A program made the position numbers and the translations under genes. From assembly GCF_000005505.3 (NCBI RefSeq), contig NC_016131.3, positions 21,349,501 to 21,413,500 of the forward strand: a stretch of 64,000 nucleotides of DNA, in the 5' to 3' direction. This stretch comes from Brachypodium distachyon (lineage: Eukaryota; Streptophyta; Magnoliopsida; Poales; Poaceae). Under the pieces are notes generated by a model. The model saw nothing but the letters and a program-made list of their open reading frames with translations. It made no database searches and had not been told where the DNA came from. This document shows, piece after piece, positions 41,201-51,949 of the stretch; positions within the stretch are counted from its first letter, which is position 1; every line of letters starts with the position of its first letter.

Positions 41201-44200
41201 TGAGCTACGGACACAGAGGCATTGGCCTAGAGATGGAATAGAAACATGGAACCAAACTCTATGCTCTAAGCTTAGCAGAGCAACTTCTTGGTTGTTTTCT
41301 CTAATAGGGCAACCACCAAGTATCCCAAGATAGTGTTTGTAGATGAACATGCAATGTGAAAATCTAGGAGATGGTGTTCTTCCACTAGTGCTTTCTTTGT
41401 TCCACCTAAGCGTTGTTATATCAAAACTATAGAAGTCGTTTAGTGCCCGCTGACCATCATGACCCCCAAACATGTACAACTTTGAACCATAAGACACCAG
41501 AGAATGTGAATGCCGAGCACACGGCCATTCACTAGCTGCAGCAATCACATTCCACTGCATGTTTTCGGTGTCCAGTATATTCATACAAGAATACATGCCT
41601 TCATTACTGAGTCCACCAAACACATATATTTTCAAAGCTGCTGCAGCAGCAGCATGTCGGTGTCTGCATACGAAACAAATACTTCCATGAGTAATACCCT
41701 AATTTTTAGGTAACTATCGCTAGTATTTAAGTAATGATTAGGCAAGCCACATATAAACGGAAAAGAAACAGGATGATGATCATCCAGAATTGTACCTTGG
41801 ACGGAAAATATTTCCAGTGCACTCTACTCTTGACCATCTATTCTCAGTGCTTTGGAAAACCCAGACATCTTCAAGAATTTCTGAAGGACCAGCCCTACCT
41901 CCAATAGCATAAATGTGATTGTCTATTACAGCAACTGTATGACCCATCCGTGGTGAAGGTGACTCTTTAACATTTATTTCCGTCAACAAGCCAGATTTCT
42001 GATCAAGCAGAAGGGAGTAATTTCTTCTTGCATGCCTCCCAGGTCCTCCAAAACCACCAAAAGTTACGACCCGCTGCTCTCCTCCAACATTTACAGCACA
42101 GGCAGATTGGCCCCACAAGAAGAGCTTCTCAATCGGTTCACCACTAATCTTCAAATCAGTAATAGAAAGATGGCAACATTTATTTCGTGATAACGCTGAC
42201 AATTTCCCCTCATGCATTAATCTACAGTACACAACAGAAGGAACAAAAATGAGTGATATAGTGCCTGACCATGAGTCAGAAGTGTAGAAGACATATATCA
42301 GAATAACAACTACTCCCTCCTTCCATGTATGTCAGGCCTAATTTAGGATTCTCTGGTACAAGGCAAAGAAGACACATTTTGAAGAAGTTATTGATTTACG
42401 TTTTTGGCAATAGATTTGGAACCCAAGAGACTTGCAATTAATGCACATTTGGACTGCTAGGCATGCCTTTGTCACACTGATGCAGATTTGAAATCCAATA
42501 GACTTGCAGTTAAGCGATGCACGATATAAGAGAAAAAAACTGAAAAGTGGCCTTATAATTATGTAAAACCAAGATTTAGAATAAGGCCTTACATATGGAA
42601 GGAGGGTGTACATAGTATAAAGAAATAAATTGATGTACATTGGTCGATTTAGTACTTCTGGAATAGAGTACTTGTAATGCGGTGCAGGAAAACAATCATG
42701 GTTTAGTAACAATCTCTGACAAGTAAAATAACTGACTCGCTAATGAGCAAAAAACAATGGCAAAACCTTGGTACCTAGCAATGATTTTTTCTAAGCCAAT
42801 AGTTACCAAAATAATATGTTTTAGCGTACGTCTATGAACCGACAGGCCCAGCATACACAACCAGCATCTACTTCTGGTAATAATCTTTTAAATAACAGAA
42901 TGGTGTCAGGTCTCCATTGCATGATCAAACATGTCAAACAATATACAGCCACTATGGAAATAGTATAAAAATACCAACAAGATGGAGAAAAGGAGACATA
43001 AGAACATGCCGTTCAGCATTACCAAAACCATACTTGGCACCGTTGTCGCGTGGAGGGTCTCGATTTTCAAAATATGATCCTTCTATTGACTTCTCACAAA
43101 TTTCGCCATCACCTTTCTCGCCAGCTTCACAACTGTAGTCGTTGCTTCTCTTTTCTGCAACTAACACTTCATTATGTGTCTGCACAGTCCTATTGTGTGA
43201 CAACTTAACTTTGGAGCCCAAGCAACAACTATCTGTTTTGTTACAACCATCTAGCAACCCAGATATTCCTGGCAGACCCTGTCAGTTTGATAGGAATAAT
43301 AAGATGTCAAAAAGAACAACCCCAGCTATGTAATAGCATGGGAAATTCTAACAATTACTCCTCCAAAAGTGAAAATGTATCTTTGGATAAAATACAGACA
43401 GCAGAACAACCAAAAAGCACAATTAGCTGTGCTGAACATTCATTCTAATTGCAAACACTTCAACTGCCATTAGCTCAATTAGTATGGTGCTGCTTTAAAA
43501 CAGCTTTAGGCTGGCTGGGGAAATTAACTTCTTTGAGGAACGACTATACAGTCAAGATCTTTGTGTGCCTTTCGTTCTGCTAGTTTTGGGGTCTTTTGTA
43601 GCTGACAAGGAAAAAGATGACATTAGAGGGCCGTGTCGATTGCTACGCAGGAAGGGAAGATGGCGTCAGAACTCAGATGTGGAAAAAATCAAGCTCAAAA
43701 GCTGAGGAGCAATGCAGCCATTCGAAGGGCTGAATCACAACTTGCTGGAGTTTAGAATGGCGTAGAAATGGAGCATTCTCCCTGATTATGATATTTTCAC
43801 TCCGTGCCCAGATTCTGTCAAGTACCAGCTTCTTTGTTTCCAGTCCTGGCTTAAGGCTTAGTTTGGCATTGCTGAACTGTGCTGTGCTGAACTTATTAAT
43901 TACTACCTCTGTTTCATAATTCTTGTCTCAAATTTGCCCAAAAATGGATGTATCTATTCCTAAAAAGCGTCTAGATACATGTAATATTTCGACAAGAATT
44001 ATGGAACGGAGGGAGTATTTTATAATCTGCTGATGAAAAATACACACGAAAGCAGGAAAAAGTAGGTTAGACAAACACGAAAATAGCCAAAAGCCGGTTG
44101 GATAAGCTGGATTATCATAAGGTGATAAGGTGAGGTTGTGGCACCATGCAAGTAAGAAATGCTCACGTGTAAACAATGCAAGCTAATTGAGTGCATCAAC

Positions 44201-46192
44201 CTGGCCTAGGCTCTATTTGTTTGGGCTGTGGCTATGGGATGGTGGGAAAGCTGATGTGCTGAGCAAGCGGCTGCGATTAAGGTTGGTCGGTTGGCAACAT
44301 TGCAGTGGAGTGACTATGAACCGACGGAATGTCTGAAGTGGCCCCAAGGTCGGGACCACTTTAATTTGAATGAACTGTTCCGGAGTCAGGGACGGCGGCT
44401 AGCAGCTCTTGAAGCACGGAGATTGGGGATGCCCTGGTCGCCGGCTTCGATTCAGGGATGGGATGGCCAAGTGATGGCATTGGCGACAACGAGGATGCCT
44501 GGTCAGGGTTGGTGAGGAAGGCGGTAGCACAACCTGGCGTGGTGGTAGCGCCCACAACTCTTGCTCAAGAGGGATTGGGAATCAGGTGGCCATTATAGGA
44601 GGTAACAAGAGGTAGGACAAGGGTACAGAGCTAATGGCATTTCTTCCGTAATTTCCATGACGTATCAGAGGTAGGATGCGCACTTTATCAGCTGTGGAAG
44701 CACCCCCTAGAGGTGCTTTGGTCAATAGAGAAGCTGCTTCGAACTGTGGTGTGGCGGCAAGCACTTTTACCTTGTTTGTTTCGGCTTCAGCTTTTTCTCA
44801 TAAGAAGCTGTTGTAAAGGCCCAACCAAGCAGAGCTTTAGTAGTTGGTTAAATCATTCGTGCGACATGGTTAGCAGGGACTTTATAGCTGCATGCATGCA
44901 TATAAGCGTGTTACTAGGGCAAGTTTTGAAGAGTAGATTGCATCAGTGTTGGCTTAGTGGAGCTATTTTTAGGAGGTGGCATAATTTTAGAATCATGATT
45001 GAGCCTGTTTCCCATAGTGTTCGAGAAACGGTTGTTGCCCGTAGTGATATGTTTAAATATGCGTGTACTCATTTTGTTTTGATGCACGAGATAACATACT
45101 AGGCAAGAAACCGCTACAGCTAGAAACTAGAAAGTGCCATCTGAGCACCAAACCTCCTGTGCAACTCTGCAAGTGACTAAGTGTGCTCTTTCTAGTGTGT
45201 CTTTGTGTTCTTGTTCTCAAGTTGAGTACATCACAGCTAATTAATTCAGCTTCCTTGAACATAAAAATAACATAAACTATCTGGAAAAAGAAAACTGAAA
45301 ACCATTTAAGCTTCTTCCGCATTAATTGATATGCAGGAAATACATGTTCAGACTCCGTGTAATATGATGTGCATATTATGCACGATCAAACAAAAGAAGG
45401 AGCTACAATGCCAGAGAAGGCACAGGAAAGTGAGAATATCTGCTAGAATGCAAAATCAACCATACCTTTGACTGCAGAACATCTAGAAATCCATCCATTC
45501 GCTTCTTGTTTGACTCCATTTTACAGTTGGCAATTCTAACAAGGTACCGGATGTACTCGGGAGAAACTACAAGTCCATCAATCAAGCCAATAGGGACCTC
45601 CATGCGAATTGAGGATCTTATTGCTACCATAGCACGTCTTTGCAAGCTTGTGATACCTAAAAATGGCAAAAAAAAAGTGCAAGAGAATAGAACAGAATAA
45701 GTCGAGCACACCTCTTGAATCTTGAACTATACGTAATGTCCAAACAGGCTCACCTGATTCCCGGAATCCCGCGCCGACTGCCACGGCGACGAGCGCCGCG
45801 GCCGCCGCAGCATCCCTGCACTCCACCGCCACAATCATCGGCTCGAACCTGAGCACCAGCTCCTCCCCTCCACCCCTCTCCCCGACAGCCTTCCCACCGA
45901 AGAGCAACTCCACAACGGCATCCGGGTCGGCGGGGTCATGCGAGATGTACACCCACCCGCCGCCACGGGCCTTCTTCTTGGGCTTGGGTTCACCAGGGTG
46001 AGGCTGCGGCGAGGGCTGTGCGAGGACTGAGATGCGGCCGGAGCAGGAGGAGGTGGTGAAGAGATCCGCATGGGAGTTGATGGCGTCGAGAAGTGGGGCG
46101 ATGGGGGCGTCTACCCCGCCTTTAGGGGACTTGTCCGGCGCCGGCGAGGAGAGCGCGGCCAGCGCCGCCGCTTTCCGGCGAGAGAAGTCCAT
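38231..46192 (-). CDS. TYW2/3/4: tRNA wybutosine-synthesizing protein 2/3/4 (trifunctional)
   Basis: Enzyme of wybutosine-type modification of G37 in tRNA-Phe; plants fuse TYW3, a Kelch (TYW4-like) region and TYW2. Exons: 46192-45754, 45656-45466, 43278-43023, 42264-41796, 41663-40509, 40123-39994, 39779-39544, 39455-39320, 39224-39148, 38529-38423 and 38331-38231. Phases close at about 1098 residues. The N-terminal TYW3 domain (1-210) shows TTSSCSGRISV and GWVYISHDP. Residues of about 211-300 are a variable linker. Kelch repeats (about 325-560) show VVTFGGFGGPGRHARRN, HIYAIGGRAG, KIYVFGGL and LYMFGGHDG. The C-terminal TYW2 domain, which transfers the aminocarboxypropyl group of SAM, shows PNGTRDSTLELLVGDNGW, ATKCMFSSGN, the SAM motif DLFSGIGYF (944-952) and YACEWNPHALEAL. 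The weak point is the exon 3/4 join. The acceptor at 42265 is used because it keeps phase, but it adds a hydrophobic stretch (LIFVPSVVYCR); the alternative acceptor at 42222 would need a different donor. Introns 2, 3 and 5 each hold a Stowaway MITE. Confidence 0.9.
40225..40469. mobile_element. Stowaway MITE with long arms in TYW2/3/4 intron 5
   Basis: TA at both edges (40225-40226, 40468-40469). The arms are nearly perfect inverted repeats of about 60 bp, including TTTGTTTCGTTAAGACAAGG and CCTTGTCTTAACGAAACAAA. 245 bp in total. An ORF on the minus strand reads from exon 5 through it, but the splice donor at 40508 precedes it. Confidence 0.88.
42311..42610. mobile_element. Stowaway MITE in TYW2/3/4 intron 3
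   Basis: The left end TACTCCCTCCTTCCATGTAT and the right end TACATATGGAAGGAGGGTGTA are inverted, with GGCCTAA/TAAGGCC further in. 300 bp. Internal duplicate words (TTTGGAACCCAAGAGACTTG and TTTGAAATCCAATAGACTTG) show an internal duplication. Confidence 0.75.
43904..44017. mobile_element. Stowaway MITE in TYW2/3/4 intron 2
   Basis: TA edges. The left arm CTCTGTTTCATAATTCTTGT and the right arm ACAAGAATTATGGAACGGAG, then GGAG, form near-perfect inverted ends about 30 bp long. The interior has AAAAAGCGTCTAGATACATG. This is the best-preserved member of the subfamily also seen at 27849 and 29955. Confidence 0.88.
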
Positions 46193-46320
46193 GCGAATTA
46201 GGATGGTGTTGTTCGTGGAGGTTTTAGGGTTTGGGTCGGGCTTTTGCGAGGTTTAGGCCTTTAGGTTGCCGCGGAAGATGTTTTGTTCGGGAGGATTACT
46301 AGGTGAAGGGTAGGATGGTT

Positions 46321-47027
46321 GGTGAAGTATGGTTGAAAACCGTGCAAACTCTATAAATATCGTGTTTAGAAGTTTCAAAAAAATACCATATGGACTGTGA
46401 TGTTCTACAAACTTGCAAAATTTCAAGTTCAAAATCAAAATTATTTGGGAAAAATTAAAAAGAGAAATTTATAATGAATAGTGTCAAACACTGAAAAACC
46501 ACTATTCATGCAGAATTTGTCTTTTTCGCTGCTACCAAACGAAATTGAGTTTGGACTTGAAATTTTACAACTAAAACATCACTTTTCTAACATATGTGAT
46601 TTTTTTGAGAAGGAAAAAACTTAAAAAAAACCATCATGGCGAAGTATCCGATGAAAACAACCTCTACAGTGCAAACTGTGAAAAATCCATCGAAAAAAGT
46701 TCCAAAAATTCTCAAAAAAATCACATATGTTAGAAAAGTGATGTTTTATATAGGTGTACAATTTCAAGCCCAAACTCAATTTCATTTGGTAGCAGCGAAA
46801 AAGACAAATTCTGCATGAATACTGGTTTTTCAGTGTTTGACACTGTTCATTGTAAATTTCTCTTTTTAATTTTTCCCAAATGCTTTTGATTTTGAACTTG
46901 AAATTTTGCAAGTTTGTAGAACATCACAGTCCCAACATATGGTATTTTTTTAGAATTTTTTTAAAACTTCTAAACGTGGTATTTATGGAGTTTGCACCGA
47001 ATGAGGGTTTTCACCGGATACTTCGCC
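46321..47027. mobile_element. Two inverted copies of a 390-bp TIR element (707-bp palindromic complex)
   Basis: The right copy (46638-47027) has its own ends, GGCGAAGTATCCGATGAAAA and TTTTCACCGGATACTTCGCC. The left copy (about 46321-46610) is the same element in reverse orientation with a worn outer end. Together they fold over about 290 bp, with, for example, TTTCTAACATATGTGATTTT at 46582 paired with AAAATCACATATGTTAGAAA at 46717, and AAATTTCAAGTTCAAAATC on the left with its complement at about 46896. No coding capacity. It lies just outside the 5' end of TYW2/3/4. Confidence 0.75.
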
Positions 47028-47114
47028 TTCTTCTTTTTGCTCTCCGGTCGACTAATCTTTTTCTTTCTTCTGTCTCCTTCCTCTCTCGTAAGGTATTTGA
47101 TGTCTTAAGTACTA

Positions 47115-47805
47115 TTTGACTATCCCTCTGGTGATATTGTGCGAAATTGTGTCTACTACGACGCTGTGAAATTTTGTCTCGATCCAACGGCGAAATCTCC
47201 GGCCAACTCGAAAACACCAAGTGTCGTTCGAATTCCTCGCGGCCGTGCGTCATAGCACAAATGTATGATTTGTTCGCATGTTTCCCCTTGATTCAAGCAT
47301 TATTTCGATGATCCCATCGGTGGGATTGTGCAGAGTTTCGTCTACTACCACAATGTGAAATTTCATCGCGATCTAATGGTGGAATCTCCAGAAAACTTCA
47401 AAACACAGAGTGTTGTTTGGATTTCTCGCGACTCTGCGAGACAACACAAACGTCCTACTTGTTCACATGTTTTCCGCTGCCTCAAGAAAGGTTTCGTCGA
47501 TCCCTCCAGTGATATTGTGCGGAATTTCGTCTACCACTATCATGTGAAATTTAGTCGCAATCCAACGGTGGAATCTTCGGAAAACTTCAAAACACCAAAT
47601 GTTGTTTAGATTTCTCGCAGCCGTGTGGGACAGCACGAACATCGGACTTGTTCGCATGTTTCCCGCTGGCTCAAGAAACATTTCGTCGATCCCTTCGGTG
47701 TGATCGTGCGGAAATGTGTCTACTACAAGGTCGTGAATTTTTTTGCGATCCAATGGTGCAATCTCCGGCAAAATCAAAAACACCGAGTGTTGTTCGGAGC
47801 CAGGT
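47115..47805. repeat. Satellite-like tandem array, period about 189 bp, 3.6 copies
   Basis: The anchor GTGATATTGTGCG (or close variants) falls at 47131, 47320, 47509 and 47700, giving spacings of 189, 189 and 191. Each unit also repeats a GTCTACTAC-like word, TGTGAAATTT, CGATCCAACGG-like sequence, GAAAACTTCAAAACACC-like sequence, TTCTCGC and TTGTTCGCATGTTTCC. Copies differ by roughly 15-25 percent by eye. Open frames run through the units on both strands but have no recognisable protein family. Confidence 0.85.
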
Positions 47806-48201
47806 GGAAAGAAGAGAAAAAAATATTATTTAATGTCCATCATGGCCTTTTTTTGGAAGAGGTACGAAATGATCTGGACCGTCCTTGTGTTTTTGTTAGA
47901 GGAGAGAGGTGTGTATTGAATCGCAGGTCTTACTTGGATTAGAAATTGGGCTGAATAATTCAATTGTCTTCTTGCCCCAGAAAAAATAAATCAATCGGCC
48001 TCTGAATAATGCAGACCTTTTTTTATGGACTGCATAATATGGACCTTGTTGCCCAGAGACAGAGAAAGAGGGAAGAACCCAGTCGCCGGAGAAAAAACAC
48101 TTTTCTCAAGTTGAGAGGAACCACGGATCAACGTCATATGACACACACAATGAAGATCACTGCTAAAAAATGTACATTATAATAGATTGAAACAACAAAT
48201 A

Positions 48202-48319
48202 TACTCCCTTCATCCCATATTAAGTGCCGTAATATTACATGTATCTATAAGTATTTTAGTATATAGATACGTCCATATTTAGACAAATTTGAGTCACTTA
48301 ATATGGGACGGAGGTAGTA
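48202..48319. mobile_element. Stowaway MITE
   Basis: The left end TACTCCCTTCATCCCATATT and the right end ACTTAATATGGGACGGAGGT, then AGTA, are inverted, with the interior ATTACATGTATCTATAAGTA. 118 bp. Confidence 0.82.
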
Positions 48320-48370
48320 TTAGAATATATTGTAATGTACATTTTTGTAGTCACTAGTAGTGTTTTATTC

Positions 48371-48494
48371 TATGTTTGCAGTCATTAAGTGGCTTCTGCT
48401 AAAAAAATAGAAATGATGCTTCCTCTGTGCAAAAGGGCAGAAGTGATGGTTCAAAGTAGCCTTTAGCAGAAGCCACTTAATGACTACAAACATA
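48371..48494. repeat. Near-perfect 33-bp-arm hairpin
   Basis: The left arm 48371-48403 (TATGTTTGCAGTCATTAAGT, then GGCTTCTGCTAAA) and the right arm 48462-48494 are reverse complements with two mismatches. The 58-bp loop shows further weak pairing (GAAATGATGCTTCCTC against GGCAGAAGTGATGGTTC). No TA or CTCCCT ends, so it is not a Stowaway element. It could be a small foldback insertion or a hairpin RNA source. Confidence 0.7.
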
Positions 48495-49714
48495 GGCAGG
48501 CAGGCACATACATGTTGCATCCACTGAGTAGCTTCGTATTTTCTTTTCCCCTTGTTACTTTCTCTATGGTACATGACAGAGAACTTCTGTACAATGTTAC
48601 CCAATCAAAAAATTTCTTACAGTATAATTGTCTCCTGCATATATCAATACTATCCTGATGCTAGCAGCTAACCCAACTTGCTCAGCACTTTATGCATCTC
48701 AAAGAACCTTGAGTAATCTCCCAAGTTCTATTATTTCACCAATGTGGCAAAGATGGAGACTGGATCCAGTGGCCAATTACGCAGAGCTGGGGTCCTGTCA
48801 TCTTCAATGTTGATTAAGGGATGCAGTATTGCAGTGTTAAAACAAAGCATCACATCTAGTTTTCGAAGTAATGGGAAGGACAAAGACCACAAATCTTGAT
48901 GTTAACCTCCAGGAGGGTTATCCATGAAGTCATCCTTCCTTTCCAACTTCATGGGTGCACCCAACAGATGCTTATTGTCTTAGCTTCTCCATCTCTTCCC
49001 GGTGATTTGGTCCATCTTTCTATGCAGCATCAGCAGCAGTTGCTTACCAATTGGATTAAGCCCTGCACACTCCCCTAAAGATGATTTATTCACTCGTTGG
49101 TGGCCTGACCATAGATCATTGTCCTGCTGCTAGGAAAAAGGACAATTTATGAAGGGAAAAACTGTCTCTCCTGCAAGGCAGACAGCTTACATGTAAGTAA
49201 ACTTCATACATGTGTGACTAAACGACACATTTTTGTAATGTACCTTCCTATACTGAAAGCATAAATTAAGGACAAGCAATGTAACCCATATTTTAGCAGT
49301 AAATAACTACATAACACAAAGAAGCGTGAATATAGGGTGAGTTATTGACATGAGCACCATTTTTTTTTTGATAAATATCAAAGAACCATAACAACTGGGG
49401 TTTTAGGTTTTCGTGGACATGCACTAACACCACGGTGTGCAGCCCACATATACCTTTACATCTTACAAGGGATAAGAAAATGGATGTAGATAAAGGACAT
49501 CATCATCATTCAACAGAAAATAAAGGAAATTGTTGAGCTATTGATCATCGTCAATAATCTCATGCTTGGAAGAAGTGATTAGTTACCTCAATTGTTAGTT
49601 CAGTGCCCTGAATCCGTGTTCGTCTCACATACTGTCAATTCTGGACAAACTAGGATGTCATTCCTATCACCTGGCAAGATATTGCGACTAATGTATATGC
49701 TCCTTTGCAAAGTC
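48495..49714. other. 3' flank of the PPR gene, no further gene
   Basis: No coding sequence recognised. A short poly-T at 49360-49370 is followed by ordinary low-complexity flank. May include 3'UTR of the minus-strand PPR gene. Confidence 0.35.
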
Positions 49715-51949
49715 TTAGTTTGCATCAGATTTAGATTTCACAAGAATGGTTTCAACCAGTTCATCACAAAGTGCAATGGTTGACTCCAAATTATCCTCGT
49801 TAAAATCGAGATCTATATAAAAATTATATACATCTGGTTCAGCTGTCAAACCCTCCTTTCTCATCTCATCAAATAACCCTCTTGCCTCAACAAACTTCTT
49901 TTTTTTGTTCAGCAATCTTATAAGAGCACTATACGAGCTTGCAGTAAGTCTAAATCCCTTCTGTGTCATTTCGTTATGGAAATACAGTGCCTCTTTCATA
50001 TTTCTTGCCTTGCAGTGCCCCTTGATCAATATATTGTATGTGTTCTCATTCGGTGCCACCTCCTGAGCATGCATACCCTTGTAAATCTCAGTGGTAGATT
50101 TCATGTTCTTGTCAATGCAGTACTGCTTCATAAGAGAATTATAAGTTACAACATTTGGCCGGATGTTCTTCTCCAGCATCCACTCTAGCAACCTTTTTCC
50201 TCCTTCTACCCTACCCGACATGCAAAAACCATTCATTAGAACATTGTAAGTCGCAATACTAGGCTTAATTCCTTTATCTAACATCTCCTGTAACAGACTG
50301 TGAGCCCTGTCAAACTCTCCTGACTTGCAGAGCGCATCTATAAGAGTTGTGTATGTGTAAACATCCGGTTTAAGGCCTGCTGCTTCCATTTCTGTCATGA
50401 TCCTCATGGCCTGCTCCATATTGCCAAACTTGCAAAGGCCATTGATCAGGGAGTTGTATGTATAAACATTCAGCTCTAACCCCTTGTTGCACATCTCGTG
50501 CAATAGCTCATTAGCGGCCTGCACATCCCCCAGCTTGCAGAGTCCATCCGACAGAGCCGTGTATGTCACCACATTCGGTGTCACTCGTCTCTGCACCATT
50601 TCATTGTGAACCCGAAAGGCCTCCACCATGTTCCCTCTCTTACAGTATCCGTCAATGAGCACTGTATATGTGACCACATCAACATCCAACCGCTTGTCCA
50701 CCATCTCCCCAAGTACTCTTTCTGCCTCTTTCAACTCCCCGGCCTGACAAAGCCCATTGATCAAGGCAGTATACGTCACCCCGTCAGCTGCCAATCCTCT
50801 CTTCTGCATCTCTTCGAACCACCTTCTCGCAGCTGCCAAATCACCCTTGCTACAAAATCCACTCATTATAGTTGTGAACACCACTGCGTCCAATGCCACC
50901 CCATGCATCACCATATCCTCTACCACCCTCAAAGCATCTGAAACCTGTCCTTCATCGCACAACAGTGCGATGACACTTGTATATGCTATCGTGTTTGATT
51001 CCAACCCCTTTACTGCCATTTCATCCAACAGCTTCACTGCATTCTCCATATCACCATGAACGCAGTAGCCATGGATCATAGTGCCATACGTGACAACATC
51101 CGGTGGCAACGACATTTCATCAAACAGTTGACGTGCATCCTTGAGCCGGCCTGCACTGCACAACACGTTGAGGAGTATATTGTGGGAGGAGGTGTTCTTG
51201 TCAGGGAGTTCTTGGAAGAACTCGATCGCTTCCTCAAGGGGAAGGCGGGAGAGCACAGCGTTACATGATTCCGGAGATGGGGATAGACCGTACTGGCGGA
51301 TCCGCCGGAGTAGGGGGGCAGAGGGGAGACACAGGATAAGGAGGTCGAAGGAGACGGGGTCAGAGGAGAAGGCCTTGTACGTGAAGATGAATTGCTCGAC
51401 GAAATGCCGGTGAGGGGAAGGGAAGCGAAGGGCGCGTACGAGGATAGCCCGCGCGGTGCTGCGGTCACGGACGGCGAGATGGGCAGCAATGGCGAAGCAT
51501 TGGATGAGGTGGGGATGGGGGTGCGGTCTGGAGGGGAAGAGCAGGAGGAGCGGGACGAGGAGGCTGGTGAGGTTGGGGTGGGAGGCGAGCAGCGGGAGAG
51601 CGAGGAGGAGGTGGAGCGGACGGAGGAGGGCGGTGAAGGGGAGAGGAGGGAGGGAGCGTGGATTGGGTGAGGCGAGAAGCGCCGCGGCGAGGCGGCGCGC
51701 GAGGGCATCGTCGGACGGCGAGTCGGGTCGGGGCGGGAAGTAGTCCGGGAACGGTCGGGGCGCAGCGGTGGTAGCGAGGGCGCCGTATGAAACCTGCGGT
51801 GTGCGGCGGCGGCTGCGCCGGTGTGGAGGGGAGGTGGGGGTGGTGGCGCTATAAGGGCGGGAGGGGCCTACGTGCCGGCTGAGAGCTCGCGAGTGGGAGA
51901 CCCGAGGTGAGCGCTGCGCTGCTACGGCGGCGGCACGGCGGAGGAGCAT
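49715..51949 (-). CDS. P-class pentatricopeptide repeat protein, probably mitochondrial
   Basis: Intronless ORF of 744 residues. The N-terminus is rich in Arg, Ala and Ser with no acidic residues in the first 60 (LLRRAAAVAAQRSPRVSHSR), as expected of an organelle presequence. From about residue 235, 35-residue PPR motifs follow each other without gaps. At least twelve are clear, with the typical TYTALINGLCQAG and TYNSLINGLCKFG helices and the -EM--KG linker. There is no E/DYW extension, so this is P-class and expected to bind single-stranded organellar RNA for stability, splicing or translation. It resembles Arabidopsis At1g05670 in length and repeat layout. The first 235 residues are less conserved, GC-rich and Pro/Leu/His-rich. 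Start at 51949 is the first ATG with a targeting-type N-terminus. The RNA target cannot be told from this sequence. Confidence 0.93.
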   Translation of the reverse strand: MLLRRAAAVAAQRSPRVSHSRALSRHVGPSRPYSATTPTSPPHRRSRRRTPQVSYGALATTAAPRPFPDYFPPRPDSPSDDALARRLAAALLASPNPRSLPPLPFTALLRPLHLLLALPLLASHPNLTSLLVPLLLLFPSRPHPHPHLIQCFAIAAHLAVRDRSTARAILVRALRFPSPHRHFVEQFIFTYKAFSSDPVSFDLLILCLPSAPLLRRIRQYGLSPSPESCNAVLSRLPLEEAIEFFQELPDKNTSSHNILLNVLCSAGRLKDARQLFDEMSLPPDVVTYGTMIHGYCVHGDMENAVKLLDEMAVKGLESNTIAYTSVIALLCDEGQVSDALRVVEDMVMHGVALDAVVFTTIMSGFCSKGDLAAARRWFEEMQKRGLAADGVTYTALINGLCQAGELKEAERVLGEMVDKRLDVDVVTYTVLIDGYCKRGNMVEAFRVHNEMVQRRVTPNVVTYTALSDGLCKLGDVQAANELLHEMCNKGLELNVYTYNSLINGLCKFGNMEQAMRIMTEMEAAGLKPDVYTYTTLIDALCKSGEFDRAHSLLQEMLDKGIKPSIATYNVLMNGFCMSGRVEGGKRLLEWMLEKNIRPNVVTYNSLMKQYCIDKNMKSTTEIYKGMHAQEVAPNENTYNILIKGHCKARNMKEALYFHNEMTQKGFRLTASSYSALIRLLNKKKKFVEARGLFDEMRKEGLTAEPDVYNFYIDLDFNEDNLESTIALCDELVETILVKSKSDAN

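Noticed and set aside
44291..45102. ORFs in TYW2/3/4 intron 2 as a nested gene
   Set aside because: Short frames without domains or splice support, lying wholly inside a 2.2-kb intron that also carries a MITE.
47115..47805. CRISPR array or coding repeat protein
   Set aside because: Units are contiguous with no unique spacers, this is plant nuclear DNA, and no frame stays open with a family-like sequence through all units.
51076..51708. 210-codon minus-strand frame inside the PPR gene
   Set aside because: Alternative frame of the GC-rich 5' half of the 744-residue PPR ORF; Ser/Pro-rich composition only.
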